A stretch of 64,000 nucleotides of DNA from Stenopsyche tienmushanensis (GCA_008973525.1 WACJ01000274.1:1426001-1490000); one strand, 5' to 3'. Positions 22,465-35,705 are shown, numbered from the stretch's first letter. Notes: generated from the letters alone by a model not told the origin. Made by a program: numbers and translations.

Positions 22465-22565
22465 GACCACTAGGGGTTGGGGGCAGTACTCAATAGTCCG
22501 GAAAAATGGACAATCCGACACCGGATTGTAAAACGTTTGTCGGATTACCTACGTGTCTGCTGCAT
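22465..22565. mobile_element. pogo/Tigger-like terminal sequence, copy 1
   Basis: Repeated TCCGGA, AATCCGAC and CGGATTACC words around GGCAGTACTCAATAGTCCGG resemble ends of pogo/Tigger-type elements. They share wording with 50790-50850 in inverse orientation (AGTACTG with a C-rich run, TAATCCGA). No transposase was seen. Confidence 0.4.
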
Positions 22566-24849
22566 AATTAATAAATTTATACAGTTAAGTTCCGGGTTAT
22601 ATTTGAATCGCCCTCTTATATAAATATCGTCAGCGATCAAGATAAAGCAAATGTTTATGAATCTAATATTATTTAGTCTAGATTTAGATGATTTGTTATG
22701 AATGCTTTTTTAGCGCAAATTTAATGCAATATTATAAATCGATGTGAATAAATATTAATGCGTTAAATTCGAAGGTCGTTAGTAATAAATATCGTGTTCG
22801 ATATTAAAAACCAGCCAATCAACATTGAAACATCGTTGCAAAACAAATGCATTTATCAATCGAATATTTTTCGGCCAATCAGACAATCTATACAAGGAGG
22901 TCAGTCAATTTGATTGGCTCGTTAATGAGACAAGACGCCATTTTGATTTTATCTGTCAAAAGTGCGTTGCGATTTCCAATACATATGAGCGCATCAATAA
23001 CGGCCGTAATTAATTCGACGCCAGAAATAATAGCGCGCATTGATTGAGTGCGTATGAAATCGCAAATATTATTTTCGCTAAAATAACATAATGTTGAATT
23101 TATGAATTTTTGTATAATACATTTCGCCGTTGTCCTGAACCCCCTCCCATTCGATCCAGATTGGCTAATAATTATTGAACATTCGGCGAAATTCAAAATC
23201 GAACGAAATTAAAGTTAAAAGACTGATTAAAAGGTTTCATTCGTTAATAATTGAGCATTAGTTTGATGGGGGTCGATCTAATGGGAAATCATGGAAGCTG
23301 TCAGGCTTATGTCAGAATAAGGGTCTATTTATGATTATTTTGTTCGGTTTTTCTTTTTGTTTGTTTTAATATTGTCGGAGTGGAAGCCAGCCGAAGGATT
23401 GAGCACTTTGATGCAATATTGCGAAATAAATTGGATAGTAATGAAGTAATGGACGTCCGCTGTTGAACCGAAGTAAATTAATTGTCAGAAGCGCACATTT
23501 CAGCGCGCCGTGCGCCCGCCGCCCACCGGAAGCGGAAGGGTGGGATAAAAACTACCCCATCCCGTCGGCCCGCAAGGAAACCGGATATCACACGATATTG
23601 ATGTGTGCTCAATCATTATTATATTTCGCGTCGGTAAGTTTTGTGACTTAGGCGGCCTTCCCGAGCATCCCCAACCCCCCTATACCTCTAGTGGACCGGA
23701 TCAAATTACCCGCCTGACTATTTTCACTCTCCTATAAAATATTACCTTTCATTGGTAAAAGCAATCTTACAATGTACATCTAAACGCGGACGACGGGTCG
23801 TCAAAAATTGATGTCACAACTTGACAAAAAATTTGTTTGAAAGACAAATACCTTTTTTATTACTTTGAAGTGTATTTTGAAAGCCCGTCAGTTTAATATC
23901 AGTATTAAACTATGATCTGATTTGATTAAAAATGGCAGATGATTTTTAAACAATAATGGGCGCGCATTTAGAATGCTAAAAAGGTTGAACAATTCGTTCT
24001 CGGAGGTCGTTATAGATGCTAAACCTCCAGCTAATCAGTAAAGTGAGCTGAAACAACGGATACAGTGCATTTAGAAGATTGGAGAATATGCTCCTGAGAA
24101 TAAACGCCGTTACATAACTTCAAATGGGATTATTTAATTAGCGGGAATACTTTCCCGAAGAAAATTCGCTCCCGATGAAACGATTAAATGCTGGAAATTT
24201 AAATTTCTCACTTTCGGATCGAACGTTTGCGATAGCACGTATTATTTAAGGAAGATAAAAGCGCTTATTATGCGAATACTAATGAGCCACATTGTTTGCC
24301 AAGACAAACTTTGCAGCAATCCATCTTATCAATCAACAATGCATTAATGGCCAACCGGAAAAAACTTTTCCTTCATTTCTGCCGATAACCTAAAAACCCA
24401 AATTTAATAGAAACTTTTCACTTTGTAAGCACTTTTGTGTGTATTTCGTGTTTGTCTTTAATAATAGAGCGGAAAACGTCGCAGGATTGATCGGAAAATG
24501 TCCGAATAAGTTTTTCTTGAGCGAACGATGGTCGTTGCAGAAATACCTCGAAGAATTCAAACAAATCCCGATTGATGCCGATTCAAATAACTTCTGTATA
24601 AACATGCCAGAATGCTTTTAATGTACATTAAAATTCGATTAACGTCGTAATTTATTATTCGTATCGGGTTAATGTTAAGATTTTAAAGGCTTCTCTATCT
24701 TAATATAATACTACAGCTTAAACTACAGAAGACTTAATCTTCAAACAATTATAAGTATAGATTAAAACAGCAAATTTGTAAACATATGTTAGCAGTGGTT
24801 TTAATAAATAATTAATTAAATAAGATTCGGTATATTTTTAGCTAACAGT
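22566..24849. other. Unique DNA, two motif hits
   Basis: GCCATTTTG at 22937-22945 fits YY1/Pho. ACCGGAAGC at 23525-23533 fits the ETS core and lies in a short GC-rich patch (23505-23580). Several ORFs here overlap on both strands without recognisable domains. Confidence 0.4.
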
Positions 24850-25260
24850 CTTATAAAATTGGAAAAGTCTCGACAATTTCAAAATACCGTATGGTCTTCC
24901 AAGGGCATTAAAAGCAGAATTCAAGTACAAAAGCATAAATGGAGGGATTTACCTGGAGTTATGTGCGACAAGAGACTATCCATCAAACTTAAAAGACATG
25001 TTTGTAAAATGGTGGCCAGGCCCCCAATGCTCTATGGGGCCCAATGTTGGCTTCTCAAGCGAAGAGAGGAATAACTCACTTGCTGTTTTAGCAGAATGGA
25101 TGATATCCGCAATGAGACCATTCGAGGTATAATAAAGCGGCAAAAATATTAGAAAAAGCTACTGAAGGATGTTTTAAAAGGTCTTGAGCTTTGAGGTAAA
25201 GTCGGATCTGCATCCATTTATGCCGATGGTGGAAGACTGCCAAAACAGGCAAGAATTAAA
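24850..25260 (+). pseudogene. RTE-type LINE fossil, end of reverse transcriptase
   Basis: The 71-codon frame at 24859-25074 reads HKWRDLPGVMCDKRLSIKLK, then HVCKMVARPPMLYGAQCWLL and KRREE. This closely follows the W..W...GV.CDKK.P.KLK and Y...VRP.MLYG.ECW..KK.EE block of RTE-type retrotransposons. After a frameshift and stop, 25095-25130 gives RMDDIRNETIRG, matching the conserved R.D.IRNE.IRG that follows. A GRLPKQARIKYS reading around 25230 fits the GRP/R-rich tail. The endonuclease, the RT catalytic core and the 3' end are missing. Confidence 0.85.
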
Positions 25261-27843
25261 TATTCAGTCTATAAGAAATATATCATTCATTGACCAATGA
25301 AGAACATTTTTTAAAAGTGTATTAACAGCAATTGAACATGCAATTGTATACTTTATTCAATTTTTGGAAGCCTTTGGGGGATCTCATCAAAGTAGACCTA
25401 TATATTGTCTTTAAATCTTAAAAACTCTATTATTTATTACGGTATGTATATAAGAAAAATTAAACATCAACATTAATGATGACAAAGATAATTTATAAAT
25501 TACGTGCGTTCAATATTATTGAACGTCTGCGAATACCTTAAATCATCGCATCCAAGAGCTGGACCATTAATCCTTACCTGAAACAAGTAAAAAAATAGAT
25601 TAAATATGATTTTTAAAATGAAAATTGATATTATAAGACGACATGGGCTTGAGATGATCGCGTCAACTTCGTCAGAAAATATATGATTGATGATAAAATT
25701 CAGTTATCTGTCTAATCCAGTTAGGCTTAGTTAGGGTCCAGTAACCAGCTATTTCTAGGGTCACATGCTTATTAAACCTTTATTTGCCACTGAACGAGGG
25801 CTAAATTCAAGTATGACGGCCAATCTAGCTCCCCAAAATGTGACACAGAATGCTACAAATTCGATTCATTTTAATATGTCAGAAGATTTTTTTCGTTGCA
25901 ATTTCGTGCATTTTGATTGCATATATGCGTTGTTTAAATTATGAAGTAATTAAGGGTTAATATAATATGTTTCTTATATGAAATATTTGGCTAATAATAA
26001 TGCAATTTTGTTGTTTAGCCGGGCTTAAGAGTTTCGTATGTATGACCACTATATCGACCCAATTCGGGTTTCGTGGTCGGTTTTACTACCTGTCCTTTTG
26101 GATAACAACTGTCTTTTACGAGGTTCGTAGCCGTACAACACCTTTATATCGTTTCCGATTACCATATGATTGATAAAATGGTTTTATTTCAAGTTCCAAA
26201 AGATTTGGCACATGCGGATGCGCTTCAATCGGTATTCTTCGATCTATTCGTCTGGAATCTGTATATTTTATTTTGCAAGTATTCCCATTTTTTAAATTGT
26301 GTATGCATTGTGGAATCTGATATGTTTAGCTTCTTTGCTGGCTTATGAATAGTTAATAGAGCAGGATTTGCTTCAATTTCGGTAGCTTTGCCCATTTATC
26401 CCATCTGGGACTATACTTGATATCGGAATTTCCTGTTTGGAATTTTTGTTGTTTATGGACACATTACATATTATCTAATAGTTCATAATCTGCCATTGTT
26501 AATTTAGAGATATACGTAACAGAATATATGATCTAACATAGATATGCATTATCAAAATCCGGTGAAAAATTAAATATAAAATTAATTCTTGCCTTGCTGG
26601 TCGGACGTAGAACTAGACGTTGGATAAATAGTAAAATCGATTAGCTTACGTGGGGACCGTTTAAAGTCAAGCTGCTATTTTTCAGCAGCTATTTGAACAT
26701 TTATTTTTTGATACCCTGGGGACTTCAAAACGGTGGACCAATCCTTATAATATGCATGAAGGTGCGTTCTAGTCCACTGAGCCATTAAGCGCTGACCGCA
26801 TGGGATATGAACTCTCGCTAAAGAATTCATAAGCTGCTGCTTTAGAAACTGACTGAAACGCACCCATATTGATTATCGTACCGTAATATGAAGGCGAAAT
26901 TTGCAATTAATAACATGGATTAAATGGCGACAAGGGGATTTATTAAGGAATACAAATGCCACCGTTTCCTGCTCCATCGACGAACGAAGAATGACGAAGA
27001 CCTCTTTAAAAGACCCATTAAAAAAATCTAATTTAAATATCGCCAGGGATTGGAAGCGTCCCTTCATTATTTCTTGACTCGAAAAGACAAACGCGAATAT
27101 TATCAGGATCATAAAAATAATCGGTCGCAAAAAAGCAAGATCGCTTTGAGCTTTTGCGCGTAATAGGACCAATTAAAACGCCACGTAAGCTCGCAAGGTG
27201 TAACGGGGAAAAATTAATAAGCACAGAGATCTAGTTCATAATGATGATCACCGGCATCATAATTGCGGAAAAGTCGTGAAATATAAGAAAAGAAGAACTC
27301 GGCAAAGAAAGCGAGAGGAGAGGAGGAGCACTGAAATTAACAAGCCTTAGCTCTTAGGCCGAGCCCATCACCGGCGAGAATTTTATAAGGTGTAACCAAA
27401 TATGCTCCAACCCCTTAACGACGCGATTTTATAAATTCATGACTCCGCCGACTTCCCTCATTTGAAGATTATTACCGACGCAAATTTCTAATTAAACTTA
27501 AATCAACAGAATGCAACGGAATTGAAGACGAGCGTTCGCAGTGTAAACACGCGAAAATTTGGCACGATATAATCCATCAAGTATAAAAACACACAACGCT
27601 AAATTATTCACAAGAAGCAAATTGATTTCCATCGGTCCTATCTTTAAACACGGACCATTCCAATTTAGACGATGTGCACTTGTATGCAATATAATTATCC
27701 TTGATATGATATTATTAGACATAATAATATCCCAGATATTATTGATAGACGGATCAATATTGATGATAGAAGTCATATATTTAATTATCATACTTCAATC
27801 ATTATCAACAGATGCCAAATTTATGTGGCTAATTTGGCATATA
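25261..27843. other. Unique AT-rich DNA
   Basis: No gene or shared repeat was recognised over about 2.6 kb. Overlapping short ORFs at 26.7-27.2 kb and 27.5-27.9 kb lie on both strands and resemble no family. Confidence 0.45.
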
Positions 27844-28447
27844 ATCACTCAATAAGATATTTTTAACATTTCGTTCTTCTACATTTAGGGTAATTTTTCC
27901 GTCAAACATTGGTCCGCCTTTTCTTAAGGGAATCAATGAATAAAATATCAAAATACGAAGGAATTTGCATTTTTAGTCATGTTGGACGACTTTCGTCGGT
28001 TGCTGTCCATTCAGCTGACTGCTGATTTGACCCCAAAGTGTAGTGATGGACCCATGTTTAATCCATTGTCACATACCACATGGAAAAATATTGCGCTTTA
28101 ACAGCTCCAAACAGCGCCCAAAATTGCAGACGCGTTGTTGTTTTTAATCGACTGTGAGCAAACGCGTTACCCACTTCAAACAGAGCTTTCTCATGGTCAA
28201 ATGTTGATGCAAAATGGTAAATACACACCACGTTTAACATCAGCACAAGTTGTCTCGATGGAACAACGGAAGCAATGCACGAAATTCAGATTTTTAAATT
28301 GTTTTGGCAATTACAAAAGTAGCGTCATTAAAAACACTGTAACTTATATATTAAGCCTCAGATTATAATGAAATATTGACAAGTTTTATTTAAGGGTTTG
28401 TAGTGGCATCAACAATTAATACCTGTCCTACGTACTTATTGAGTGAT
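27844..28447 (-). mobile_element. Internally deleted irritans-type mariner (copy B), 604 bp
   Basis: The left end ATCACTCAATAAG at 27844-27856 and the right end CTTATTGAGTGAT at 28435-28447 are inverted. TA duplications flank them at 27842-27843 and 28448-28449. On the reverse strand it keeps text homologous to copy D: FASTFDHEKALFEVGNAF (HTH linker), then VTMD-stop-TWVHHYT around 28048-28075, then QQSAEWTATDESRP. The first catalytic aspartate (MDETW) is preserved, but the next codon is a stop where glutamate is expected. The 3' half, including the second and third aspartates, is deleted. Confidence 0.88.
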
Positions 28448-28452
28448 TATTT

Positions 28453-28470
28453 ACAAACTTATTGAGTGAG
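28453..28470 (+). mobile_element. Second, tandem mariner end beside copy B
   Basis: ACAAACTTATTGAGTGAG repeats the end of copy B five bases further out. It looks like a partial second terminal repeat, either from a neighbouring or nested insertion or from slippage duplication. Confidence 0.55.
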
Positions 28471-28604
28471 TTGTTGTAAATTAGCATCGAGATTTTGATG
28501 GAACGAATTTTGTATCTTTTGAAATAGTGTCTAATATTAGGTAAAACCTTTTTGAAAATGATAGCATATGAATTTAAGGATTTTTATAAATGTATCTTTT
28601 TGTC

Positions 28605-28747
28605 GTTATACTAGACGACACCACTGTATTTTTTTGCCTGGGGACGTGCCTTATTCTGTGGCTCGCAAGGTCTCCAGATCTGACACCACTGGATTTCTTT
28701 GTCTAAGAATGTGCACCATTCCGTGGCTTGCGCGGTTTTCAGACCTG
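28605..28747 (+). repeat. 64-65 bp tandem duplication of E-family segment (E3)
   Basis: Two complete units start at 28616 (CGACACCACTG) and 28680 (CTGACACCACTGG), and a third begins at 28745. Each carries the DLTPLDFF-encoding box, a TTTGCCTGGGGA/TTTGTCTAAGAA stretch and a CCGTGGCT-like stretch. Because the period is not a clean multiple of three, the repeat breaks the reading frame. The ORF at 28568-28762 is this repeat read through and is not a protein. Confidence 0.7.
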
Positions 28748-28983
28748 ATTAGCGGTAACTAGGGAAATGTTCTAATTCTTAGAATTTCTTCCAAATGACT
28801 TATTTCCGAGAAATTTACTAATTTCTAGAATTCTTTTCCGAGGTTTTTTTTCCAAGAAATCCAAACTGCTCAGCGTTTAAATAAATGGACGCGGATTAAC
28901 TCAATCCATGAACACAAACCCGACAAGAGGTTCGAAATATCGGATGCAGATAAAAATTTAACTCCAATTTTGCTTTGTATTTG
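28748..28983 (+). repeat. Interspersed repeat R2, copy b
   Basis: This is the forward-strand counterpart of 14168-14460, with the same TTTCCGAGAAAT and TTCTAGAATTC phrases and the GGTTCGAAATATCGGATGC end. It is joined directly to E3 on its left and followed by an ATTCGAATA-rich stretch to about 29045. Confidence 0.65.
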
Positions 28984-29048
28984 AATATTCGAATGCTTTA
29001 CCAGTTTCATATTCGTTATTCGAATATTTGATTTTACGAATATTTGGA

Positions 29049-29365
29049 CCCCCTAGACCTGATACCATTGGAATTATTTGTCTAGGGACGTGAAAAAAAT
29101 TAATTTACCCTCCAGAGGTGTCATTTTTTGTGATTTTGGAAGCTCAGAATTTTCTTTGTACCAAATTCCATAAAATAACAATTTATTTAGTTCATGCTAT
29201 TACGACCACAGATTAAAAAAGTTATGATGATTTAAAGGTAAAATTTAGGGCATTTTTTCCAAATGTTAAAAAACTAAGAACATAGTACTTATGTGTGAAA
29301 CGTAGCAAAAGATCCCCCAAACCCAAAAAAATAAAATATTGTCGGTCCATGTGCAAAACACCCTG
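29049..29365 (+). mobile_element. E-family IS630/Tc1-like 3' end (E4)
   Basis: This copy begins with CCTAGACCTGATACCATTGG (degenerate DLTPLDFF box). It runs through GAAGCTCAGAATTTTCTTTG and a TTACGACCACAGATT segment shared with E2 and E5. It carries the subterminal TATGTGTGAAACGTAGC and ends GTCCATGTGCAAAACACCCTG at the tip. The 5' end is absent and no open frame survives. Confidence 0.7.
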
Positions 29366-29394
29366 AATAAAGACTTCTCTCCATGTTTAAAATT

Positions 29395-29515
29395 AAAAAT
29401 ATCAATTACGGTTTTACCACTTATCGGTTTTCGGTTACGTTCTTAATATTTACATCGGTTTAGTTACGGTTTTCATTCTGGGAAAAATAATGGTTTTACC
29501 GACTATCGGTTTCGT
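29395..29515. repeat. GGTTTCGGTTACGG-type degenerate repeat, copy 3
   Basis: Recurrent TACGGTTTT, ATCGGTTTTCGGTTACG and ACTATCGGTTTCG words lie here. The reverse complement of this wording occurs at 49955-50030 (AACCGAAACCAAAACCGA). Class unknown. Confidence 0.45.
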
Positions 29516-29520
29516 TCTGT

Positions 29521-32500
29521 TTAGAGGCCCTGTTATTGATATTTGGTTCGACACAATGGAAAGAAAACCTCCATGGAATAATGAATTTATTAATTATTTG
29601 GGATCTGATTAGTTTTAAATTTATGACCGAAGAATAACTTTTACATGAATAAAGCCGGTTTATTGTGTTTAAGAATACAATTAGTTTAGCCGTCAAATTG
29701 ATGTCAAAATAGTAGCTATACATCATTCGTATCATTCCAAAAATTCTCATTACTAAGTGCTATTACAAAATAGCATTGATTAAAATGTTTCGTATCGAGT
29801 TTGATAGAATATATCCATTGGATGGGATTGCTTCCCATATGTGGGAAGAAACTTTGTTGTAGACACAGAAAAAAAACAAATAAAGCAAAAGGAGATCTTA
29901 TATTCAAATACGAGGGTCTACAAGGAACACTCGAGTGACGGAAGAGCTTCATAGAAACGCGAGAAAGATGGATAGCTCAATACCAATGTAGACTTGGTGC
30001 TCGAAAAAAGAGATAAAACCGAAAAAGGACACAGAATGCAAAATCTAACGCTATTTAAAATACGATTTATTAAAATCTATTAATTATTAACATACAATTG
30101 TTTGCTATCTTATATTTATCTTTAGCAATATAAGTTTCTTTTCTTCGTTCTTTATTGACAGTCAATAAGTTATATTTCGCCATACATCGAAGACTTGTAC
30201 AGTTAATTTACAGATTAAATTGATTTTTATTAAAATATGATACATAAAACGTGTGTTGATTCCAGGTTTTTTGGATCCAAAATGCGTTTGATAAATCGTA
30301 TTATAGTTCATATAAAATGGCATGATTCATAATTTACGCTCAATGACGTTATGATACATTTATTTTGCTACGTATATAATTTTGTTTGTGAGATCCGTTG
30401 AGGTTTTCATTCATAAATAGATCGACGCCAAAATAATTATGGTCGTAAACGTTCGTAATTGGCTTTATAATTATGAATAATAATTATAATGTAGCACCTT
30501 AAGTACAGAGAAGCCCTTTTGTGTGTATGATATATGAATTTAGCTGTACGGCAGTCAATTGTTAGCTTTCTACATCCAGACAGCCGGGATTAAAACTCCC
30601 AACATCCGGGATGAGACGCATTCGCCCTGTGCATTGAACCGTCCCCAGATAGAGACGACGGTTTATGTACAGTTCGTCGACATGAACACGTAAACACACT
30701 GAACTTTTATTTTTAGCATTTAAAACGTTGTTTTTTGTAGTCCAAGTAATAAATTAAATATTCAGCGTACATCCCGCTTGGGGAGGAAGGGCTAAAGTAG
30801 GTATACTCTCGTGGCCTATACAAAATCACGCGTTTAGGAGCGTATAATGTTTTTGTTCTGATACTATTGTGCTCATGAATACGCCGGGCATGTGGAAGGT
30901 AATATGTGGAATGATCCGCCAATTTCTCTCATTCTTGGAGGTAAGTGAATGAATAGCTCATGTAATTGTTCCCCTCACAAATTACATGAGTCGGGACTCA
31001 ATTGGGACCCTCTCCATCTAGACCTCAGTGGTCGGTAAAAAAAACCGGGAATGTAATATACGAGCTTTATAAATTGAGATGAGGTTTTTAACCCTCTTGA
31101 GATAAATAACTAAATACTGTTAGTCTTATATTAGTATTATTCAGTCTATGTGATAGTTCAAAATGAAATGACGATATTGAAACATGGAAATGTCTAAAAA
31201 TTAGCAAACTGGTCATGTTACAGAGCATTAAAATGAATGATACATACATTCAATGATATAAAATTATGCGAGAAACAGACTGATGATGATGATATGCATA
31301 TTGATGGATTGATTAGAAATTACAATTAAAACAATGGTATTAGGTTTGCGATCTCTACGCTGACATACTCCGGTATCGCGAATCTGAAACGGCGGTTCGC
31401 GATTGCATTCGCTTTACATTTTTCTTCAACTCTCAAGAGCTCCAAGGAAATAATTTAATTTTCTGATTTATACTCCCTTGTCCGTTTTTTAATTAGCAAC
31501 GCCCGTAAAACGAGAAACGTGGCCTTAAAAATATGTAACTTACATCCATTTAATTTGCATATTCCATAATCTTGCAAGTGCATTTAATATTTCAAATCCG
31601 CAAATTTAATTGTGCCACGTTGAGGAACGTTTTAATTAAGTTTTATAAAGGAGCATTAAAAAGGAAAGCATGTCTGAATTGTTCGAAACACAAACATTAA
31701 AGGACATCCTCCTATGTCAACTATCTATTTATTCAGTTACTTCGTAAGTTGCATGCTAGTTTATTCGCATAAGATAAGTGAGTTTCCTTCAGCAACCAAA
31801 TGGAATGCTTCGGGAAAATAATTTCCTTTCAAATATGAAAATGCATCCTGTGGAAATGTTTTTGCTGTTACCGGCGTTTTCCTGCTTCATTATCTCAGAG
31901 TCTTGACGAGCGCTTTATCATATTCACAAACAATAAGCTCAAGATGGTTTCGTTCCAGCGAAATAAAAACAATCCTAAAAATTGTTGTAGAGCACTGTCC
32001 AGGAAAAAAAGAAGAAGGGGTTTTATTAAACAGATTTCTGCTCGGGGGGTGGCGAATTCATCAATCACCAAAAAAGGTATTAAAAACACTCTGAAGATGA
32101 AAAACGTCTACCAGACAGTGGGGAGAACCTTGCCGTGTCTACTTTTTTCGGTAGATTCTACGGCGAACTAATCATGAAAAACGTTGCCTGATCGTCTCAA
32201 AACCACATTAATTTACGTATGAAAGGCACGATAGACCATTCAAATAGTATCTATACCGAAATTACAGCCCATAAATTTGATTAATAGTGTGTCATAAGAT
32301 GGAAATGCGACGGTAATTTCCATGATGTGTTTTCCCAGAGGAAGTGAGGGATTAGGCCAGGACACGAGTTCAAATGGATGCAAACAATCCATAACTGGAA
32401 AGTTAAATATTTTAGTATTCAAGTACTGCGACGACTATTCAAACATCACCTGGACGAATCGAGTATTATTACATTCGGTGCCCGGGAAACGGCTCAGGTC

Positions 32501-32784
32501 ATTGAGCAATATTTCCTTTTTGAATGGAACAATTCTTGTTTGGATAAAAATTAAATATCGCGTATAAAGCGATTTGCCTTTGTGCTAGCGAAAAATACAC
32601 ATTGGATTTGTGAGAATCGTGAAAAATTCGATAATGCAACATGGCTCTCGGTGTATTTATATTTAGAACTATGAAATTCGACGTCGATTAAGGGCAGATA
32701 TAAGGATTTAATACTATTATCGATAAATTTTCAAAACGATGGATACATCTGAATTTCGCAAATAAAGCATTACTTTTTAATAGG
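29521..32784. promoter_or_regulatory. Unique DNA, candidate regulatory stretch near 31.5 kb
   Basis: No gene or shared repeat was recognised over about 3.2 kb. A perfect POU octamer ATTTGCAT lies at 31553-31560, within a stretch rich in TAAT and TTTAAT homeodomain-like cores (31545-31640). Function is inferred only. Confidence 0.25.
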
Positions 32785-33544
32785 AAAAATGCCGTTCAAG
32801 ATAAGTAATGACTCTGCTTCATCGAGACAAATGGTGTAGAAGTAGTTTGCTGATTTTAAACGGGTTCGTACAAACACTGATGAGGTTCAACTCTGGTCGT
32901 CCGAGTTCTGTACTTGTTCCAGAAAACATAAAAAAGTCCACAAAATATTTTTAACCGATCATAAATAGAAATCGTTTGAGATGGCTGACATCTTAAAGAT
33001 ATTCGAAGGCAGTGTATTCAGCATTTTGTATAAATATTTGACCATGAGAAAGCTCTGTTCGAAAACAATAACAGAGCGCTGTTTGGAGTTATTTCAGTGC
33101 AATAAAGATTTGTTTTTCATACGGTATGTAACAATAAATGAAACATCGATCCTCACTATACTCCAGAGATCCAGACAATTCTCCAGAGAATTGATTTCAC
33201 TAAGACAATGCCGGTGCATTGTCACAAGTCGATCGCAACAATGGCAAAATTGCACGAATTGCACTTTAAATTGCTTCCCAGTTCAAAGTATTCTCCAAAT
33301 CTGTCTCTTAAAAGAATGCCCCAGGGAAAGAGATTTGGCTCCAATGAAGAAATGATTACCGAATCTGAAGCCTATTTTGAGGCCAAAGATCGTTCTATAA
33401 AAACGTCATCGAAATGTTAGAAGTATCATAATAAATGTATCACTCTTAAAGTAGACTATCTTGATGAATTCGGTCTTGTTTTTGTTGTTGTTTATTAAAA
33501 AAAGTTGTTGTTTTATTGGCCATCCTACGAAGTTATTGAGTGAT
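32785..33544 (+). pseudogene. Irritans-type mariner, 5'-truncated (copy C)
   Basis: Homology to copy D begins near 32785 and ends at the right terminal repeat TCCTACGAAGTTATTGAGTG (33523-33542). Readable pieces are GSVFSILYKYLTMRKLCSK, FFIRYVTINETSILTIL, CHKSIATMAKLHELHFKLLP, SPNLSLKRMPQGKRFGSNEE and AYFEAKDRS. These follow the mariner order MRKLCSKWVP, YVTMDETW, CHKS..TMAKLHEL, SPDLAPSDY and LKRML..K.F..NEE. The first catalytic D is N (INETS, near 33131-33150), the HQDN segment is deleted, and SPDLAPSDY is reduced to SPNLS, so all three catalytic aspartates are gone. No left terminal repeat was found. Confidence 0.9.
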
Positions 33545-35400
33545 TTTTATTTGTGTTTGTGCACATTACAAATTTTAACGATAAAATCATAAAACAGTGC
33601 TTAGATGTCTTTTTCTACGGAATGAATAAACGAATACACAAAGTCTATATGGTATTTTCTTTGTGAATGTATACGGTTGTGTGCTCTATGATAGATTGTC
33701 TTGAATTTGAAATAATGGGATGGATGTGTCCCAAATACAGGATGTACGTGTTCCAGACTTGTGCTATATTATTTTGTAGCGTTCAAATATGGATGTCTTC
33801 TTTTGTGATGATTGTGAACATGATAAATATCAGTAGCTAAATTGCAATTCGATTTTAGGTAAATTTAAGTTTGGTGTATAATTTCATGATTGGATGATGG
33901 AATATGGACAGAGTTTACGGCTGTAATCCACAATCGGATATCATTTTGGCGTGAAATGCACTTTTATCCGTGAAAAGATTTCTTTGAGTCCTCAAGAGCT
34001 TTCAAATCGCATTCGAGAGTCTGATCGTTGTTGCAATCTGGCGTAATGCAGGAGTAATTTATGCAAGTGCTGCAAAGCATGATTCTGGCACTGATCAGTT
34101 GAACAAAGTGAGTGAGTCGGGGGAAAAGTGCAATTGCATAAAATGTACGTCGATTGTTGAAGCTTCAAGTGGCAAAAATGTAGGGGGGTCTAACGCCGAG
34201 TGGGAGTTGTAGCGCAGTGAGTGCAATGAGTGCAGTGGCTGCAGTGGGTGCAGGTGCCAATAGCCCTCGCGTCCTCTGGATGAACTCCAGGTCACCTTGT
34301 TATGCGCTTCTTACACCACCACACCACCCCCTACTTGCTCCAACGAGATCTTTGGACCACAATGTGTCATCCAACTTTACAGTGTTACGTGCAATCCTTT
34401 CATATTATATTTCAAAATAATAAGAGCATAAAATCGCAAAAATATGAGCGAATTCCGTGCAGCTTTTGAATTAAAATCTTTGGATGTGCGCGTCTTTGAA
34501 AGTCGCCCCATACTCACGCATGTCGACTTTTAACGCGTTTCGTGCTCAATTGAAAAATAAATAAGCGTTAAAAATAGATCGCTTAACCTAAAACTTTTCA
34601 ACAATCGTAATAATACAATTCACGGTGCTCGAAAAGCTTATTTATTTTTTTCTCCCGCCCTAAAAGCCCATCAAATAGGAAAGGTCACGTCCTTGAAACT
34701 TATACAAAGGCATATGAACTGGAGTTTACTCACTCTATATTCAGGGGAAACTCTCTGCGCTATTTCCACGAATTGAAATAAAAATAGCGCAAATTCATGT
34801 TACGTTTGAATTATTGCGTTGAAATATGAATTTCGCAATGTACAGGAAAAAGTTTTCGGGTTATGGATGCATCCGGAATTTGCTGCAGTTCCAGAGCGCA
34901 TACCAAGCATACATTTGGCTATGTGGCAATGGCATAACTGGTTAAATATTACATATATTACTTTAGATAAGATATATTTATGATTTTTAACAAAATAATA
35001 TCAACGGAAGATTTATTTAATTTTTATATAAATTATTAGATTTATTTAAATTACTATCCTAAAAATGTATTAAGCAATTGACTTTTTCATTAATAATAGT
35101 ATATTGAAGAGAATGGAGATTTTTTTGATTGAATAAATTATGTTTTGTAAAAGTTACACCGCTTTAATTCTCATATACGAATTCCGAACGTTCATGTGAT
35201 ACACCTTAATAAAAGATTATATGATAAATACAATATTTATATTAAATTTAATTTATTTACGAAAGGGGCAAAGCAATCATTTTAAACGTTATTTGTATGT
35301 CTTCCGACTTAGATAGGGTTGGCACGATGTTATAAATTATTAACACACATTTCAATTTCGGATGATTCCGTTTATATCAACAATATTGAACGATTGATAT
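33545..35400. other. Unique AT-rich DNA
   Basis: No gene was recognised. A short trinucleotide-like GTGAGTGCAATGAGTGCAGT patch lies near 34216-34253, producing ORFs on both strands. Confidence 0.45.
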
Positions 35401-35429
35401 TTTACAGTAATAGATATGGATTTAAAATG

Positions 35430-35705
35430 TGGGCATCCGTGTGGGGGGCTTCACCGGCAATATGAACGTCTGCGTATTGAGGAACATCGACGCGATGCTC
35501 CGAAGTGGCAGCCCTGAGGACAGGAAGCGGATGTTCATGTTCACTCATCTCCCAGCACCGCCGGCGACAATCACCGCCGCCTAACCGAATTACTTTCTAA
35601 TAAGGCGGGAGTGTCTGGCCAAAATCACATTTGGCGACAGGAGCGAGCACAGCGAGGGTGGAAGCGTCCAGGATCCGATACGACGGGAACGGAAGAACCC
35701 CCCCT
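35430..35705. other. GC-rich island with a short open frame
   Basis: This block is markedly more GC-rich than its surroundings. On the forward strand, a frame from about 35424 to 35583 reads VGGFTGNMNVCVLRNIDAML followed by RSGSPEDRKRMFMFTHLP and an Ala/Pro-rich end before a stop. It has no ATG near its start and I recognise no domain. It could be an exon fragment, an unrecognised transposon piece or a CpG-rich regulatory element. Confidence 0.2.

Noticed and set aside
25504..25527. CGTTCAATATTATTGAACG near-palindrome as a functional site
   Set aside because: It is short, AT-rich and isolated; such palindromes are expected by chance in DNA of this composition.
28568..28762. The 64-codon ORF as a small protein
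   Set aside because: It is a read-through of the 64-65 bp tandem duplication of a transposase segment in shifting frames.
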